From Pectinophora gossypiella (lineage: Eukaryota > Arthropoda > Insecta > Lepidoptera > Gelechiidae): 64,000 nucleotides of DNA. The DNA is taken from positions 1,240,001 to 1,304,000 of the forward strand of contig NW_026063240.1 of the NCBI RefSeq assembly GCF_024362695.1, given 5' to 3'. The notes beneath the pieces were generated by a model, which was not told the origin of the DNA, did no database searches, and worked only from the letters and a program-made list of their open reading frames with translations. Below are positions 32,001-43,309 of the stretch, piece after piece. Position 1 is the stretch's first letter, and every line of letters starts with the position of its first letter. The position numbers were made by a program, and so were the translations under genes.

Positions 32001-32846
32001 AAGCAATGTATTGGACTTAATATATCAAGAAATAGAAAGAATGGAGAAGTTGAGATAAATCAAGAAAAGTATATAATGGAGATTTTAGAACGCTTTAATA
32101 TGTCTGATTGCAAACCTGCGAGAACCCCAATTGAAGTGGGCGTGAAGTTCGATAGTAATAATGAAGATGTTTGCGAAAACATACCCTATCGACAGGCAAT
32201 TGGCTGCTTAGTTTACCTGGCTCAAACAACTAGACCAGACATCACATTTTCAACTAACAAGCTGAGTCAATACTGCAATAGTCCTAATAGGAGTCACTGG
32301 GTAGCAGTAAAGAGAATTATGAGATATCTCCAAGGTACCAAAGATTGGAAACTTTGTTACAAGAAGGAAAGCCATGACTACATAACAGGCTATTGTGACG
32401 CTGACTGGGCCAGCAGCCCAGATGATAGACGGTCCTGCACCGGTTTTTCATTTCTGTTTCAGGGTGGCTGTATTGCGTGGGGTACGCGTAAACAGTCTAC
32501 AGTGGCACTCTCGACGGCTGAAGCGGAGTATATGTCCATGGCGGCCGCGGCTCAAGAAGCCCTTTGGTTGCGCCAGCTCCAAGCAGAACTGGGCCAGTGT
32601 GTGAACGGACCATTGAACATTTTCTGTGACATTCAAAGTGCAGTGTATCTTGCTAATACTGACTGTTATAAGCCTAAGACCAAACACATAGATATAAGGT
32701 TTCATTTTCTTAGAGATAATGTAAACAAATGTTTAATTAAGTTTTCTCATATAAATGGGGATAAAATGTTAGCAGATATATTAACGAAGGGTATTGTTTA
32801 TGAAAAACATTTATTCTGTGCTAAAGGATTAGGGTTGCGATTTTAG
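29025..32846 (+). CDS. Copia gag-pol polyprotein, intact, 1273 residues
   Basis: This single frame encodes all proteins of a Copia element. The start is ATG 29025. Gag begins KLTGRDNYSNWKFAM, with a CCHC knuckle at residues 206-219 (CYNCNKYGHIGRNC). The protease motif YIDSGASVHMT is at about 250-260. The pre-integrase zinc region lies at about 383-421 (LWHRRMAHL, then CTTC). The integrase acids are near D448, D511 (RTDNGKEY) and E547 (LAERMNR), a DD35E spacing. Reverse transcriptase has RYKARLV, QMDAVTAFLQG, YGLKQASRQW and the catalytic WVDD at about 959-962, where YVDD is more usual. RNase H carries CDADW (about 1124), STAEAEY, FCDIQSA and the final MLADILTKG. I saw no stop or frameshift. 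The gene ends at TAG 32846, six bases before the 3' LTR. Confidence 0.97.
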   Translation: MSSGNNFNIEKLTGRDNYSNWKFAMTAYLQHEGLWNCVTGMEKDSEKDVKAKCKLILLLDPINYIHVQDAKTAKEVWENLARAFDDNGLTRKVALLRDLITTTLEASRNVEDYVNKVMTTAHKLRNIGFEVDDEWLGTLMLAGLPKVYKPMIMGIESSGIKISADSIKTKLLQEVQSSSESTAFFINNKKKTEKQQTDYSKPKGPRCYNCNKYGHIGRNCRAPKKTSSNKEEEKGFVAAFSASEMIKDRWYIDSGASVHMTNRRDWMYDQRHPPISNVTVASKSLLPVECMGNVDLVVNGNGDKVQVRDILYVPQLAANLLSVSAMIKNGCSVNFNKDGCEIYSNNGKLLCSATLEHNLYLLKTHAEASANLSTANVQNATALWHRRMAHLNFTDVNRLPHCTEGVKLQEDIKIPLTCTTCLEGKQSRLPFRNSVSQTTGTLELIHSDLCGPMETQSLGGMKYFITFIDDYSKTVHVYFLKDKLNVLEVLKDYKNKVEKELNRKIKIIRTDNGKEYCNHNFQGYLSQHGIKHQTSTPYTPQQNGLAERMNRTLIERAKCMMLDAKLPKQFWAEATATAAYIINRSPTRSIGEKTPLEVWSGQKPNLSHMRIFGSEAMVQIPEQRRTKWDPKSKRMILVGYCDNSKGYRLADPETNKIYKSRDVVFLENLQQYSKIYVPCNVDSCSASSSRITEKKEECMEGEEIVQPSGPESEGCSSEYETDTGEDATYIPDQKITITPRQITLRPRNKESSKYSYFCPATNLTDPQTVEEALSSKEGDKWKNAMEEEYSSLMKNETWTLAELPPGKKALPCKWIFKTKTNEKGEILRYKARLVIKGYAQRKGIDYDEIFSPVVRYTSVRYLMALSAKFDLDIEQMDAVTAFLQGDIDTEIYMVQPEVYNTGDQVCKLHKSIYGLKQASRQWNIKLDSILKEIGLTRSKIDPCIYYYVNENVMIYVAVWVDDLIIFSNNKEKKLAIKHKLNEKFEMKDFGEIKQCIGLNISRNRKNGEVEINQEKYIMEILERFNMSDCKPARTPIEVGVKFDSNNEDVCENIPYRQAIGCLVYLAQTTRPDITFSTNKLSQYCNSPNRSHWVAVKRIMRYLQGTKDWKLCYKKESHDYITGYCDADWASSPDDRRSCTGFSFLFQGGCIAWGTRKQSTVALSTAEAEYMSMAAAAQEALWLRQLQAELGQCVNGPLNIFCDIQSAVYLANTDCYKPKTKHIDIRFHFLRDNVNKCLIKFSHINGDKMLADILTKGIVYEKHLFCAKGLGLRF

Positions 32847-32852
32847 AGGGAG
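32844..32852 (+). promoter_or_regulatory. Copia-2 polypurine tract
   Basis: The purine run GAGGGAG lies directly before the 3' LTR and overlaps the end of the stop codon. Confidence 0.75.
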
Positions 32853-33017
32853 TGTTAGTTTGTATAAGATAAAAAAAAAAAACGCATCTCTATGACGTCC
32901 ATCTGACACTTCTCCTGTCATAATTTTTCCCACTGTGTTCTAATCGCTATTTGAAATATAAAACAATATTACGTGTACAGTTTGTTTGTTTTATAAACCA
33001 CGATATAAAATCTCACA
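32853..33017 (+). repeat. Copia-2 3' LTR
   Basis: 165 bp, identical to the 5' LTR apart from three fewer A in the homopolymer. It is followed by the CCTAT duplication. Confidence 0.96.
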
Positions 33018-33632
33018 CCTATACATCATTTTTACCCCCGAGGCATTTTCAGGAAAATTGAAAAATTTGTATGGCGGCCATCTTGTTTTTCCGCCATTTT
33101 GATTTTTTATCACCAGCGATTGAATTTGACCAAGAATTAAGCAGGTTTAGTGGAAAAAAAAATGTTCTATGTTTGATAGTTTAGCCAGGCCATAGGGTGT
33201 CTCCCTGATGCGGAGCAGTTTCTGAAAATCAAGAAAAATTTCCATACTCAACTATACGTTCCGATCACACCCCCATACACAGTTTTTACCCCCGAGACAT
33301 TTTCTGGAAAAACAAAATTTTGTATGGCGGCCATCTTGTTTTTCCGCCATTTTGGTTTTTTTTCACCGGTGATTGAATTTGACCAAGATTAAAATAGGTT
33401 TCGTGAAAACAGAATCGTTCCAGGTGCGATAGTTTTGCCAGACGGTAGGGTGTCTCCCTGATGCGGAGCAGTTTTCCAAGATCTGGAAGTTTTCCCATAC
33501 TCACCGAAAGATCTTGATCACACCCCCCATACATCACTTTTACCCCCCGACGCTCCTTCTGGGAGAACAACCCTGTCAGTCAGTCAGTGAGTCAGTCAGT
33601 CAGTCAGTGGGTTTGTAGCTATATATATTATA

Positions 33633-36210
33633 ACTAGATGTCGCGTGGTTCGCTCGCAGCAAGCTGCTCGCGTGTCCTGTTTTAGTTCGAAGCTTTGTAT
33701 GGCGGCCATCTTGTTTTCCCGCCATTTTTTTACCGCCATAGAATTTGACCAAGACTTGAATAGGTCTCGTGAAATCAAAAAAGTTCTAGGTGCTATAGTT
33801 TTGCCAGGCCGTAGGGCCCCTGATGCGGAGCAGTTTTCCAAGATGACGTTCCGATCACACCCCAATACAACATTTTTACCTCTGAGACATTTTCTGGAAA
33901 AACAAAAATTTGTATGGCGGCCATCTTGTTTTTCGGCCATTTTGTTTTTTTTTTTTCACTGGCGATAAAATTTGACCAAGACTTTAATAGGCTTCGTGAA
34001 AACAAAAAAGTTCTAGGTGCGATAGTTTCGCCAGGCTGTAGGGTGTCTCCCTGATGCGGAGCAGCTTTTGAAGATCGAAAAGTATTTCCATACTCAACAT
34101 GATGTTTCGATCACATTCCTCATACATCATTTTTACCCCCGAGGCATTTTCGGGAAAAACGAAACTTTGTATGGCGGCCATCTTGTTTTTCGGCCATTTT
34201 GTTTTTTTTTCTCCGGCGATAAAATTTGACCAAGATTTAAAAAGGCCTCGTGAAAAAAGAATCGTTCCAGGTGCGATAGTTTCGCCAGACCGTAGGGTGT
34301 CTCCCTGATGCGGAGCAGATTTCAAAGATCGAGAAGTACTTCCATACTCAACATGACATTCCGATTACAACCCCATACACAATTTTTACCCCCGAGGCAT
34401 TTTCTGGAAAAACGAAAATTTTGTATGGCGGCTATCTTGATTTTCCGCCATTTTGATTTTTTTTCACCAGCGATAAAATTTAACCAAGATTTAAAAAGGT
34501 ATTGTGAAAAGAAAAAAGTTCCAGGTCCGATAGTTTTGCCAGGCCGCAGGGTGACCCCTGATGCGGAGCAGTTTTCCAAGATGGCGTTCCGATCACACCC
34601 CTAAACATCATTTTTACACCCGAGACATTTTCTGGAAAAACGAAAAATTTATATGGCGGCCATCTTGTTTTTCCGCCATTTTGATTTTTTTTTCACCGGC
34701 GATAAAATTTAACCAAGATTTAAAAAGGTATTGTGAAAAGAAAAAAGTTCCAGGTCCGATAGTTTTGCCAGGCCGTAGGGTGACCCCTGATGCGGAGCAG
34801 TTTTCCAAGATGGCGTTCCGATCACACCCCTTTACATCATTATTACACCCGAGACATTTTCTGGAAAAACAAAAATTTATATGGCGGCCATCTTGTTTTT
34901 CGGCCATTTTGTTTTTTTTTCACTGGCGATAAAATTTGACCAAGACTTTAATAGGCTTCGTGAAAACAAAAAAGTTCCAGGTGTGATAGTTTCGCCAGGC
35001 TGTAGGGTGTCTCCCTGATGCGGAGCAGCTTTCGAAGATCGAAAAGTATTTCCATACTCAACATGATGTTTCGATCACATTCCTCATACATCATTTTTAC
35101 CCCCGAGGCATTTTCGGGAAAAACGAAAATTTTGTATGGCGGCCATCTTGTTTTTCCGCCATTTTGATTTTTTACCACCAGAGAATAGATTTGACCAAGA
35201 TTTAAATAGGTTTTGTGAAAAAACAATCGTTCCAGGTGCGATAGTTTTGTCAGACTGTAGGGTGTCTCCCTGATGCGGAGCAGTTTTCGAAGATCGAGTA
35301 GTATTTTCATACTCGACATAACGTTCCGATCACACGTGCTATAGGTACATCATTTTTACCCCCGAGGCATTTTCTGGAAAAACGAAAATTTTGTATGGCA
35401 GCCATCTTGTTTTTCCGCCATTTTGATTTTTTTGCAACGGCGATAAAATTTGACCAAGATTAAAATACATTGTGCGAAAAAAAATTTGATCCAGATGTGA
35501 TAGTTTTGCCCGGCCGTAGGGTGCCGCCCTGATGCGGAGCAGTTTTTGAAGGTCGGGAAGTATTTCCATACTCAATATGATATTTTGATCTCATCCCTCT
35601 TACATCATATTCACCTCGAGGCATTTTCGAGAAAATCGAAAATTTTGTATGGCGGCCATCTTGTTTTTCCGCCATTTTGTTTTTTTTCTGCCTGCGATTG
35701 AATTTGACCAAGATTCAAATAGGTCTCGTAGAAAAATAATCGTTCCAGGTGTGATACTTTTGCCAGGCCGTAGGGTGTCTTCCTGATGCGGAGCAGTTTC
35801 TGAAGATAGAGAAGTATTTCCATACTCGACAAGACACTCCGATTACATTCCCATACATCATTTTTACCTCCGAGACATTTTCTGGAAAAACAATTTTTTG
35901 TATGGCGGCCATCTTGTTTTTCCGCCATTTTGATTTTTTTTCACCCACGATAGAATTTGACCAAGATTTAAATAGGTTTTGTGAAAAAATAATTGATCTA
36001 GGTATAATAGTTGCGCCAGACTGTAGGGTGTCTCCCTGATGCGGAGCAGTTTTCCAAGATCTGGAAGTTTTCCCATACTCACTGGGAGGTCCCGATCACA
36101 CCCCCCATACAACATTTTTACCCCCCGACGCTCCTTCTGGGAGAACAACCCTGTCAGTGAGTCAGTCAGTCAGTCAGTCAGTACATGGGTTTGTAGCTAT
36201 ATATAATATA
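33633..36210 (-). mobile_element. Array unit 5, near-twin of unit 15
   Basis: About 2.58 kb with ten monomers. The sequence runs in parallel with unit 15 (52412-58504 without its insertion) from end to end. The few differences I noticed are single bases and 2-4 base indels. Confidence 0.85.
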
Positions 36211-36216
36211 ATAATA

Positions 36217-38768
36217 ACTAGATGTCGCGTGGTTCGCTCGCAGCAAGCTGCTCGCGTGTCCTGTATTAGTTCGAAGCTTTGTATGCGATAGAATTTGATA
36301 GGTCTCATAAAATCAAAACAGTTCTAGGTGCTATAGTTTTGCCAGGCCGTAGGGTGTCTCCCTGATGCGGAGCAGTTTTCCAAGATGACGTTCCGATCAT
36401 CAATATTACCTCTGAGACATTTTCTGGAAAAACAAAAATTTGTATGGCGGCCATCTTGTTTTTCGGCTATTCTTTTTTTTTTTTCACCGGCGATAAAATT
36501 TGATCAAGATTTAAATAGGTCTAGTGGAAAAAGAATCGTTCTAGGTGTGATAATTTTGCCAGACCGTAGGGTCTCTCACTGATGCGGAGCAGATTTCAAA
36601 GATCGAGAAGTACTTCCATACTCAACATGACATTCCGATTACACTTCAATACATTGTTTTTGCCTCCGAGACATTTTCTGGAAAAACAAAATTTTGTATG
36701 GCGGCCATCTTGTTTTTCCGCCATTTTGTTTTTTTTTTCTCTAGCGATTAGATTTGACCAAGATTTAAATAAGTCTTGTGAAAAAAGAATCGTTCCAGGT
36801 GCGATAGTTTTGGCAGACCGTAGGGTGTCTCCCTGATGCGGAGCAGTTTGCGAAGATCAAGCAGTATTTAAATACTTAACATGACGATCCGATCAAATCC
36901 CTCATACATAATTTTTACCCCTGAGGCTTTTTTCTGGAAAAACAAATTTTTGTATTGCGGCCATCTTGTTTTTCGGCCATTTTGTTTTTTTTCACCGGCG
37001 ATAAAATTTGACCAAGATTTAAATAGGTCTAGTGGAAAAAGAATCGATCCAGGTGCGATAGTTTTGGCAGGCCGTAGGGTGTCTCCCTGTTGCGGAGCAG
37101 TTTGCGAAGATCAAGCAGTATTTAAATACTCAACATGACGATCCGATCAAATCCCTCATACATAATTTTTACCCCTGAGGCTTTTTTCTGGAAAAACAAA
37201 TTTTTGTATGGCGACCATCTTGGTTTTCCGCTATTTTGTTTTTTTTTCACCGGCGATAAAATTTGACCAAGATTTAAATAGGTCTAGTGGAAAAAGAATC
37301 GTTCCAGGTGTGATAGTTTTGCCAGACCGTAGGGTCTCTCCCTGATGCGGAGCAGTTTGCGAAGATCAAGCAGTATTTAAATACTCAACATGACGATCCG
37401 ATCAAATCCCTCATACATAATTTTTACCCCTGAGGCTTTTTTCTGGAAAAACAATTTTTTGTATGGCGACCATCTTGGTTTTCCGCCATTTTGTTTTTTT
37501 TTCACCGGCGAAAAAATTTTACCAAGATTTAAATAGGTCTAGTGGAAAAAGAATCGTTCCAGGTGTGATAGTTTTGCCAGACCGTAGGGTCTCTCCCTGA
37601 TGCGGAGCAGATTTCAAAGATCTAGAAGTACTTCCATACTCAACATGACATTCCGATTACACCCCAATACATTGTTTTTGTCTCCGAGACATTTTCTGTA
37701 AAAACAAAATTTTGTATGGCGGCCATCTTGTTTTTCCGCCATTTTGTTTTTTTTTCTCTAGCGGATAAAATTTGACCAAGAATTAAATAGGTTTCGTGAA
37801 AACAAAAAAGATTCAGATGCGATAGTTTCGCCAGGCCGTAGAGTGCCGCCCTGATGCGGAGCAGTTTTCAAAGATCGAGAAGTATTTACATACTTTCAAA
37901 GACGTTTCGATCAAAACCCTCATACATATTTTTTATCCCAGAGGCATTTTCAGGAAAAACTAAAAATTTGTATGGCGGCCATCTTGTTTTTCCGCCATTT
38001 TGGTTTTTTTTCACCGGGGATTGAATTTGACCAAGATTTAAATAGGTTTCGTGAAAAAAATATTGTTCTAGGTGCGATAGTTGCGCCAGGCCATAGGGTG
38101 TCTCCCTGATGCTGAGCAGTTTTCCAAGATCTGGAAGTTTTCTCATACTCAACAATACGTTCCGATTACAACCCCATACACAATTTTTACCCACGAGGCA
38201 TTTTCAGGAAAAACGAAAAAATTGTATGGCGGCCATCTTGATTTTCCGCCATTTTGATTTTTTTTCACCGGCAACTAACTTTGACCAAGATTTAAATAGG
38301 TATCGTGAAAACTAAAAAGTTCCACGTGCGATAGTTTCACCAGGCCGTAGGGGGTCTCCCTGATGCGGAGCAGGTTTTCAAGATCGAGAAGTATTTCCAT
38401 ACTCAACAATACGTTCCGATTACACCCCCATTCACAGTTTTTACCCCCGAGACATTTTCTGGAAAAATAAAATTTTGTATGGCGGCCATCTTGTTTTTCC
38501 GCCATTTTGTTTTTTTTCACCGACAATAGAATTTGACCAAGATTTAAATAGGTTTTGCGAAAAAAAATTCATCCAGGTATAATAGTTGCGCCAGACTGTA
38601 GGGTGTTTCCCTGATGCGGAGCAGTTTTCCAAGATTTGGGATTTTTCCCATACTCACCGGGAGGTCCCGATCACACCCCCCATACATCATTTTGACCCCC
38701 CGACGCTCCTTCTGGGAGAACAATTATGTCAGTGAGTGAGTCAGTGGGTTTGCAGCTATATATAATAT
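36217..38768 (-). mobile_element. Array unit 6
   Basis: About 2.55 kb with ten monomers. It shares a distinctive monomer set with unit 8, including a type with AGCAGTATTTAAATACT and one with GATCATCAATATTACC, but in a different order. Confidence 0.85.
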
Positions 38769-40070
38769 ACTAGATGTCGCGTGGTTCGCTCGCAGCAAGC
38801 TGCTCGCGTGTCCTGTATTAGTTCGAAGCTTTGTATAGAATTTGACCAAGACTTAAATAGGTCTCGTGAAATCAAAAACGTTCTAGGTGCTATAGTTTTG
38901 CCAGGCCGTAGGGTGTCTCCCTGATGCGGAGCAGTTTTCCAAGATGACGTTCCGATCACACCCCTATACATCATTTTTACCTCGTGAGACATTTTCTGGA
39001 AAAACAAAAATTTGTATGGCGGCCATCTTGTTTTTCGGCCATTTTGTTTTTTATCACTGGCGATAAAATTTGACCAAGACTTTAATAGGCTTCGTGAAAG
39101 CAAAAAAGTTCCAGGTGCGATAGTTTCGCCAGGCTGTAGGGTGTCTCCCTGATGCGGAGCAGCTTTCGAAGATCGAAAAGTATTTCCATACTCAACATGA
39201 TGTTTCGATCACATTCCTCATACATCATTTTTACCCCCGAGGCATTTTCGGGAAAAACGAAAATTTCGTATGGCGGCCATCTTGTTTTTCCGCCATTTTG
39301 GTTTTTTTTCACCGGGGATTGAATTTGACCAAGATTTAAATAGGTTTTGTGAAAAAAGAATCGATCCAGGTGCGATAGTTTTGACAGGCCATAGGGTGCC
39401 GCCCTGATGCGGAGCAGCTTTCCAAGATCGAGAAGTATATCCATACTCAACAAGACGTTCTGATTACATCCCCATACATATTTTTTACCCCCAAGGCATT
39501 TTCAGGAAAAACAAAAATTTTGTATGGCAGCCATCTTGTTTTTCCGCCATTTTGATTTTTTTTCACTCACGATAGAATTTGACCAAGATTTAAATAGGTT
39601 CTGTGAAAAAATAATCGTTCCAGGTGCCATAGTTTCGCCAGGCCGTGGGGTGTCTCTCTGATGAGGAGCAGTTTTTGAAGGTTGAGTAGTACTTAAATTC
39701 TCAACATGATCTTCCCATTACGTCCCCATACATTGTTTTTACCTTCGAGACATTTTCTGGAAAAATATTTTTTTGTATGGCGGCCATCTTGTTTTTCCGC
39801 CATTTTGTTTTTTTTTCACCGACAATACAATTTGACCAAGATTTAAATAGGTTTTGTGAAAAAATAATCGTTCCAGGTGCGATAGTTTCGCCAGACTGTA
39901 GGGCATCTCCCTGATGCGGAGCAGTTTTCCAAGATCTGGAAGTTTTCCCATACTCACCGGGAGGTCCCGATCACTTTTCTCATACATTATTTTTACCCCC
40001 CGACGCTCCTTCTGGGAGAACAATTATGTCAGTGAGTCAGTCAGTACATGGGTTTGTAGCTATATATAAT
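38769..40070 (-). mobile_element. Array unit 7
   Basis: About 1.3 kb with five monomers. Its left end abuts unit 6 with almost no spacer. A TA/AAT-rich spacer follows at 40071-40118. Confidence 0.8.
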
Positions 40071-40118
40071 ATAATATATATATATATATAATATAATATA
40101 AAATATAAAATAATAATA
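40071..40118. repeat. AT microsatellite between units 7 and 8
   Basis: This is a run of TATATA and AATATAAAAT-type repeats, an expansion of the usual TATATAATA junction. Confidence 0.85.
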
Positions 40119-42190
40119 ACTAGATTTCGCGTGGTTCGCTCGCAGCAAGCTGCTCGCGTGTCCTGTATTAGTTCGAAGCTTTGTATGCGATAGAATTTGA
40201 TAGGTCTCATAAAATCAAAACAGTTCTAGGTGCGATAGTTTTGGCAGACCGTAGGGTGTCTCCCTGATGCGGAGCAGTTTGCGAAGATCAAGCAGTATTT
40301 AAATACTTAACATGACGATCCGATCAAATCCCTCATACATAATTTTTACCCCTGAGGCTTTTTTCTGGAAAAACAAATTTTTGTATTGCGGCCATCTTGT
40401 TTTTCGGCCATTTTGTTTTTTTTCACCGGCGATAAAATTTGACCAAGATTTAAATAGGTCTAGTGGAAAAAGAATCGATCCAGGTGCGATAGTTTTGGCA
40501 GGCCGTAGGGTGTCTCCCTGATGCGGAGCAGTTTGCGAAGATCAAGCAGTATTTAAATACTCAACATGACGATCCGATCAAATCCCTCATACATAATTTT
40601 TACCCCTGAGGCTTTTTTCTGGAAAAACAAATTTTTGTATGGCGACCATCTTGGTTTTCCGCTATTTTGTTTTTTTTTCACCGGCGATAAAATTTGACCA
40701 AGATTTAAATAGGTCTAGTGGAAAAAGAATCGTTCCAGGTGTGATAGTTTTGCCAGACCGTAGGGTCTCTCCCTGATGCGGAGCAGTTTGCGAAGATCAA
40801 GCAGTATTTAAATACTCAACATGACGATCCGATCAAATCCCTCATACATAATTTTTACCCCTGAGGCTTTTTTCTGGAAAAACAATTTTTTGTATGGCGA
40901 CCATCTTGGTTTTCCGCTATTTTGTTTTTTTTTCACCGGCGATAAAATTTGACTAAGATTTAAATAGGTCTAGTGGAAAAAGAATCGTTCCAGGTGTGAT
41001 AGTTTTGCCAGACCGTAGGGTCTCTCCCTGATGCGGAGCAGTTTGCGAAGATCAAGCAGTATTTAAATACTCAACATGACGATCCGATCAAATCCCTCAT
41101 ACATAATTTTTACCCCTGAGGCTTTTTTCTGGAAAAACAATTTTTTGTATGGCGACCATCTTGGTTTTCCGCCATTTTGTTTTTTTTTCACCGGCGAAAA
41201 AATTTTACCAAGATTTAAATAGGTCTAGTGGAAAAAGAATCGTTCCAGGTGTGATAGTTTTGCCAGACCGTAGGGTCTCTCCCTGATGCGGAGCAGATTT
41301 CAAAGATCTAGAAGTACTTCCATACTCAACATGACATTCCGATTACACCCCAATACATTGTTTTTGTCTCCGAGACATTTTCTGTAAAAACAAAATTTTG
41401 TATGGCGGCCATCTTGTTTTTCCGCCATTTTGTTTTTTTTTCTCTAGCGATAAGATTTGACCAAGATTTAAATAAGTCTCGTGAAAAAAGAATCGTTCCA
41501 GGTGCGATAGTTTTGGCAGGCCGTAGGGTGTCTCCCTGATGCGGAGCAGTTTTCCAAGATGACGTTCCGATCATCAATATTACCTCTGAGACATTTTCTG
41601 GAAAAACAAAAATTTGTATGGCGGCCATCTTGTTTTTCGGCTATTCTTTTTTTTTTTTTCACCGGCGATAAAATTTGACCAAGATTTAAATAGGTCTAGT
41701 GGAAAAAGAATCGTTCCAGGTGTGATAGTTTTGCCAGACCGTAGGGTGTCTCCCTGATGCGGAGCAGATTTCAAAGATCGAGATGTACTTCCATACTTAA
41801 CATGACATTCCGATTACACCCCAATACATTGTTTTTGCCTCAGAGACATTTTCTGGAAAAACAAAATTTTGTATGTCGGCCATCTTGTTTTTCCTCCATT
41901 TTGATTTTTTTTCACCGTTTATAAAATTTGACCAAGATTTAAGTAGGTTTCGTGAAAAAAGAATCATTCCAGGTGCGACAGTTTCGCCAGGCCGTAGGGT
42001 GTCTCCCTGATGCGGAGCAGTTTTCCAAGATCTGGAAGTTTTTCCATACTCACCGGAAGATTTGGATCACACCCCCCATACATCATTTTCACCCCCCGAT
42101 GCTCCTTCTGGGAGAACAACCCTGTCAGTGAGTCAGTCAGTCAGTCAGTCAATAGGTACATGGGTTTGTAGCTATATATAATATAATAAT
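40119..42190 (-). mobile_element. Array unit 8
   Basis: About 2.07 kb with eight monomers. Four consecutive near-identical monomers carry AGCAGTATTTAAATACT (about 40270-41290). They are followed by the monomer types that come first in unit 6. Confidence 0.85.
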
Positions 42191-42226
42191 AATAATAATA
42201 ATAATAATATAATAATAATAATAACT
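42181..42226. repeat. (AAT)n microsatellite
   Basis: This is an imperfect AAT run at the right end of unit 8, the longest such junction in the array. Confidence 0.85.
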
Positions 42227-42243
42227 AGCGACATCTAGTGGCT

Positions 42244-42572
42244 AATTAAGTGAGCGACAGACGGAGGGTGAAGAAGAGAAACTAGAATCACTTAGAATGA
42301 AATTATATTTTAAATTTACAGCTAAACCTAACTAACCTAGGTGCGAATGAGTCCGAAGTTAGGACTACACTGAATTTTACTTAAAAACTATTTTACATTA
42401 TGGCTAAATCGAGGTCACAATTTGGTGGCGTGATTGACGTCAGCGCATCGCGTTCGGGCGCTGGCTCAGCAGGCTGGCTGTTCCATTAATTATGCTGACT
42501 TGAACTCGTGGAACGATGCTGGTCACGGCGTACGGGTGTGAGCAGGCGGGCGAAGGTACCGGTTACGTAACA
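42244..42572 (-). repeat. LTR element, 3' LTR (minus orientation)
   Basis: 329 bp, matching 44166-44494 with one substitution noticed. Confidence 0.92.
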
Positions 42573-42584
42573 TCTCCACCCTCA
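42573..42584 (-). promoter_or_regulatory. Polypurine tract of LTR element
   Basis: On the minus strand, TGAGGGTGGAGA directly precedes the TGTTACG start of the LTR. Confidence 0.7.
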
Positions 42585-42624
42585 GAACAGCACCTATTCG
42601 AAGACTATCGTGGAGAATAGTGCT

Positions 42625-43158
42625 GGTCACCATTTCTTGGGTTATCTTTTTTCAGGGTGGTATACCCTCAGATTTAAAGTTCCTACTAATATACTAAAAT
42701 GTATGTATATGGCTTTGGTTGACTCCATAGTGTCCTATGGGCTGGATTGCTATGGTTTAACCTTTAAGTCACATATAAATAAAATAGAATCACTTCAAAT
42801 AAGATTTCTCAAATTACTAGTCAGTAAGAAAACAAAAAATAAGTGTAATGGAAATTATACAACACTATTTAAGATTTGTAATGTACTTCCTGTTAGTCTA
42901 AAGCACACCTATTTATTAATATTAAATAACCATAGCAATCCAGACCATAGAGAACTTGTTGAGCATGGCCAGTGTACGCGGACGATGTCGACGGGCAGGT
43001 ATGTTGTACCACGAGTCAACAACTACTTCGGTGACAGAACACTTCGTAAACTCATACCGTATCTGTACAACATGCTGCCGGTCGGCATACGTCAGGAGTG
43101 CAATATAAATAAATTTAGAAAATCTTTATTTAAACATCTCATGCAAAAGATCTCTTAG
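42625..43158 (+). pseudogene. LINE reverse transcriptase C-terminal fragment inside the LTR element
   Basis: This is an open stretch ending at 43158, with thumb and tail motifs of a CR1/Jockey-type LINE protein: MYMALVDSIVSYGLDCYG (the usual SYG/WG segment), then IESLQIRFLKLL, and a tail FGDRTLRKLIPYLYNMLP followed by NINKFRKSLFKHLM. The polymerase core is absent. A tail with AATAAACATTTTTAC follows at about 43276-43300, like the 3' end of LINE B. The left edge is approximate. It is either a 5'-truncated LINE insertion or captured sequence. Confidence 0.75.
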
Positions 43159-43309
43159 CTATAAGTTAACTTTAAGTATCTTAAACATAATAACATTAAG
43201 CGAACTCCACTTCCACAGACAAACCGAGGAATTGGTTTTGTGGGGTTTTTATTGTACCAATATTTTCTGTTTTTCTTATGAAAAATAAACATTTTTACAA
43301 TTTTACAAT

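Larger units (their letters stand above)
28731..33017 (+). mobile_element. Intact Copia element (Copia-2)
   Basis: This is a 4287-bp element with a perfect 5-bp target duplication, CCTAT (28726-28730 and 33018-33022). The two LTRs appear identical apart from an A-run of 15 against 12. It has a Met-tRNA primer site, an unbroken polyprotein and a polypurine tract. It lies inside an array monomer, so it is younger than that unit. Confidence 0.97.
28019..33630 (-). mobile_element. Array unit 4, interrupted by Copia-2
   Basis: Without the inserted Copia element (28731-33017) and one copy of the 5-bp duplication it is about 1.32 kb with five monomers. The left end reads ACTAAATTTCGCGTGG. Confidence 0.8.
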
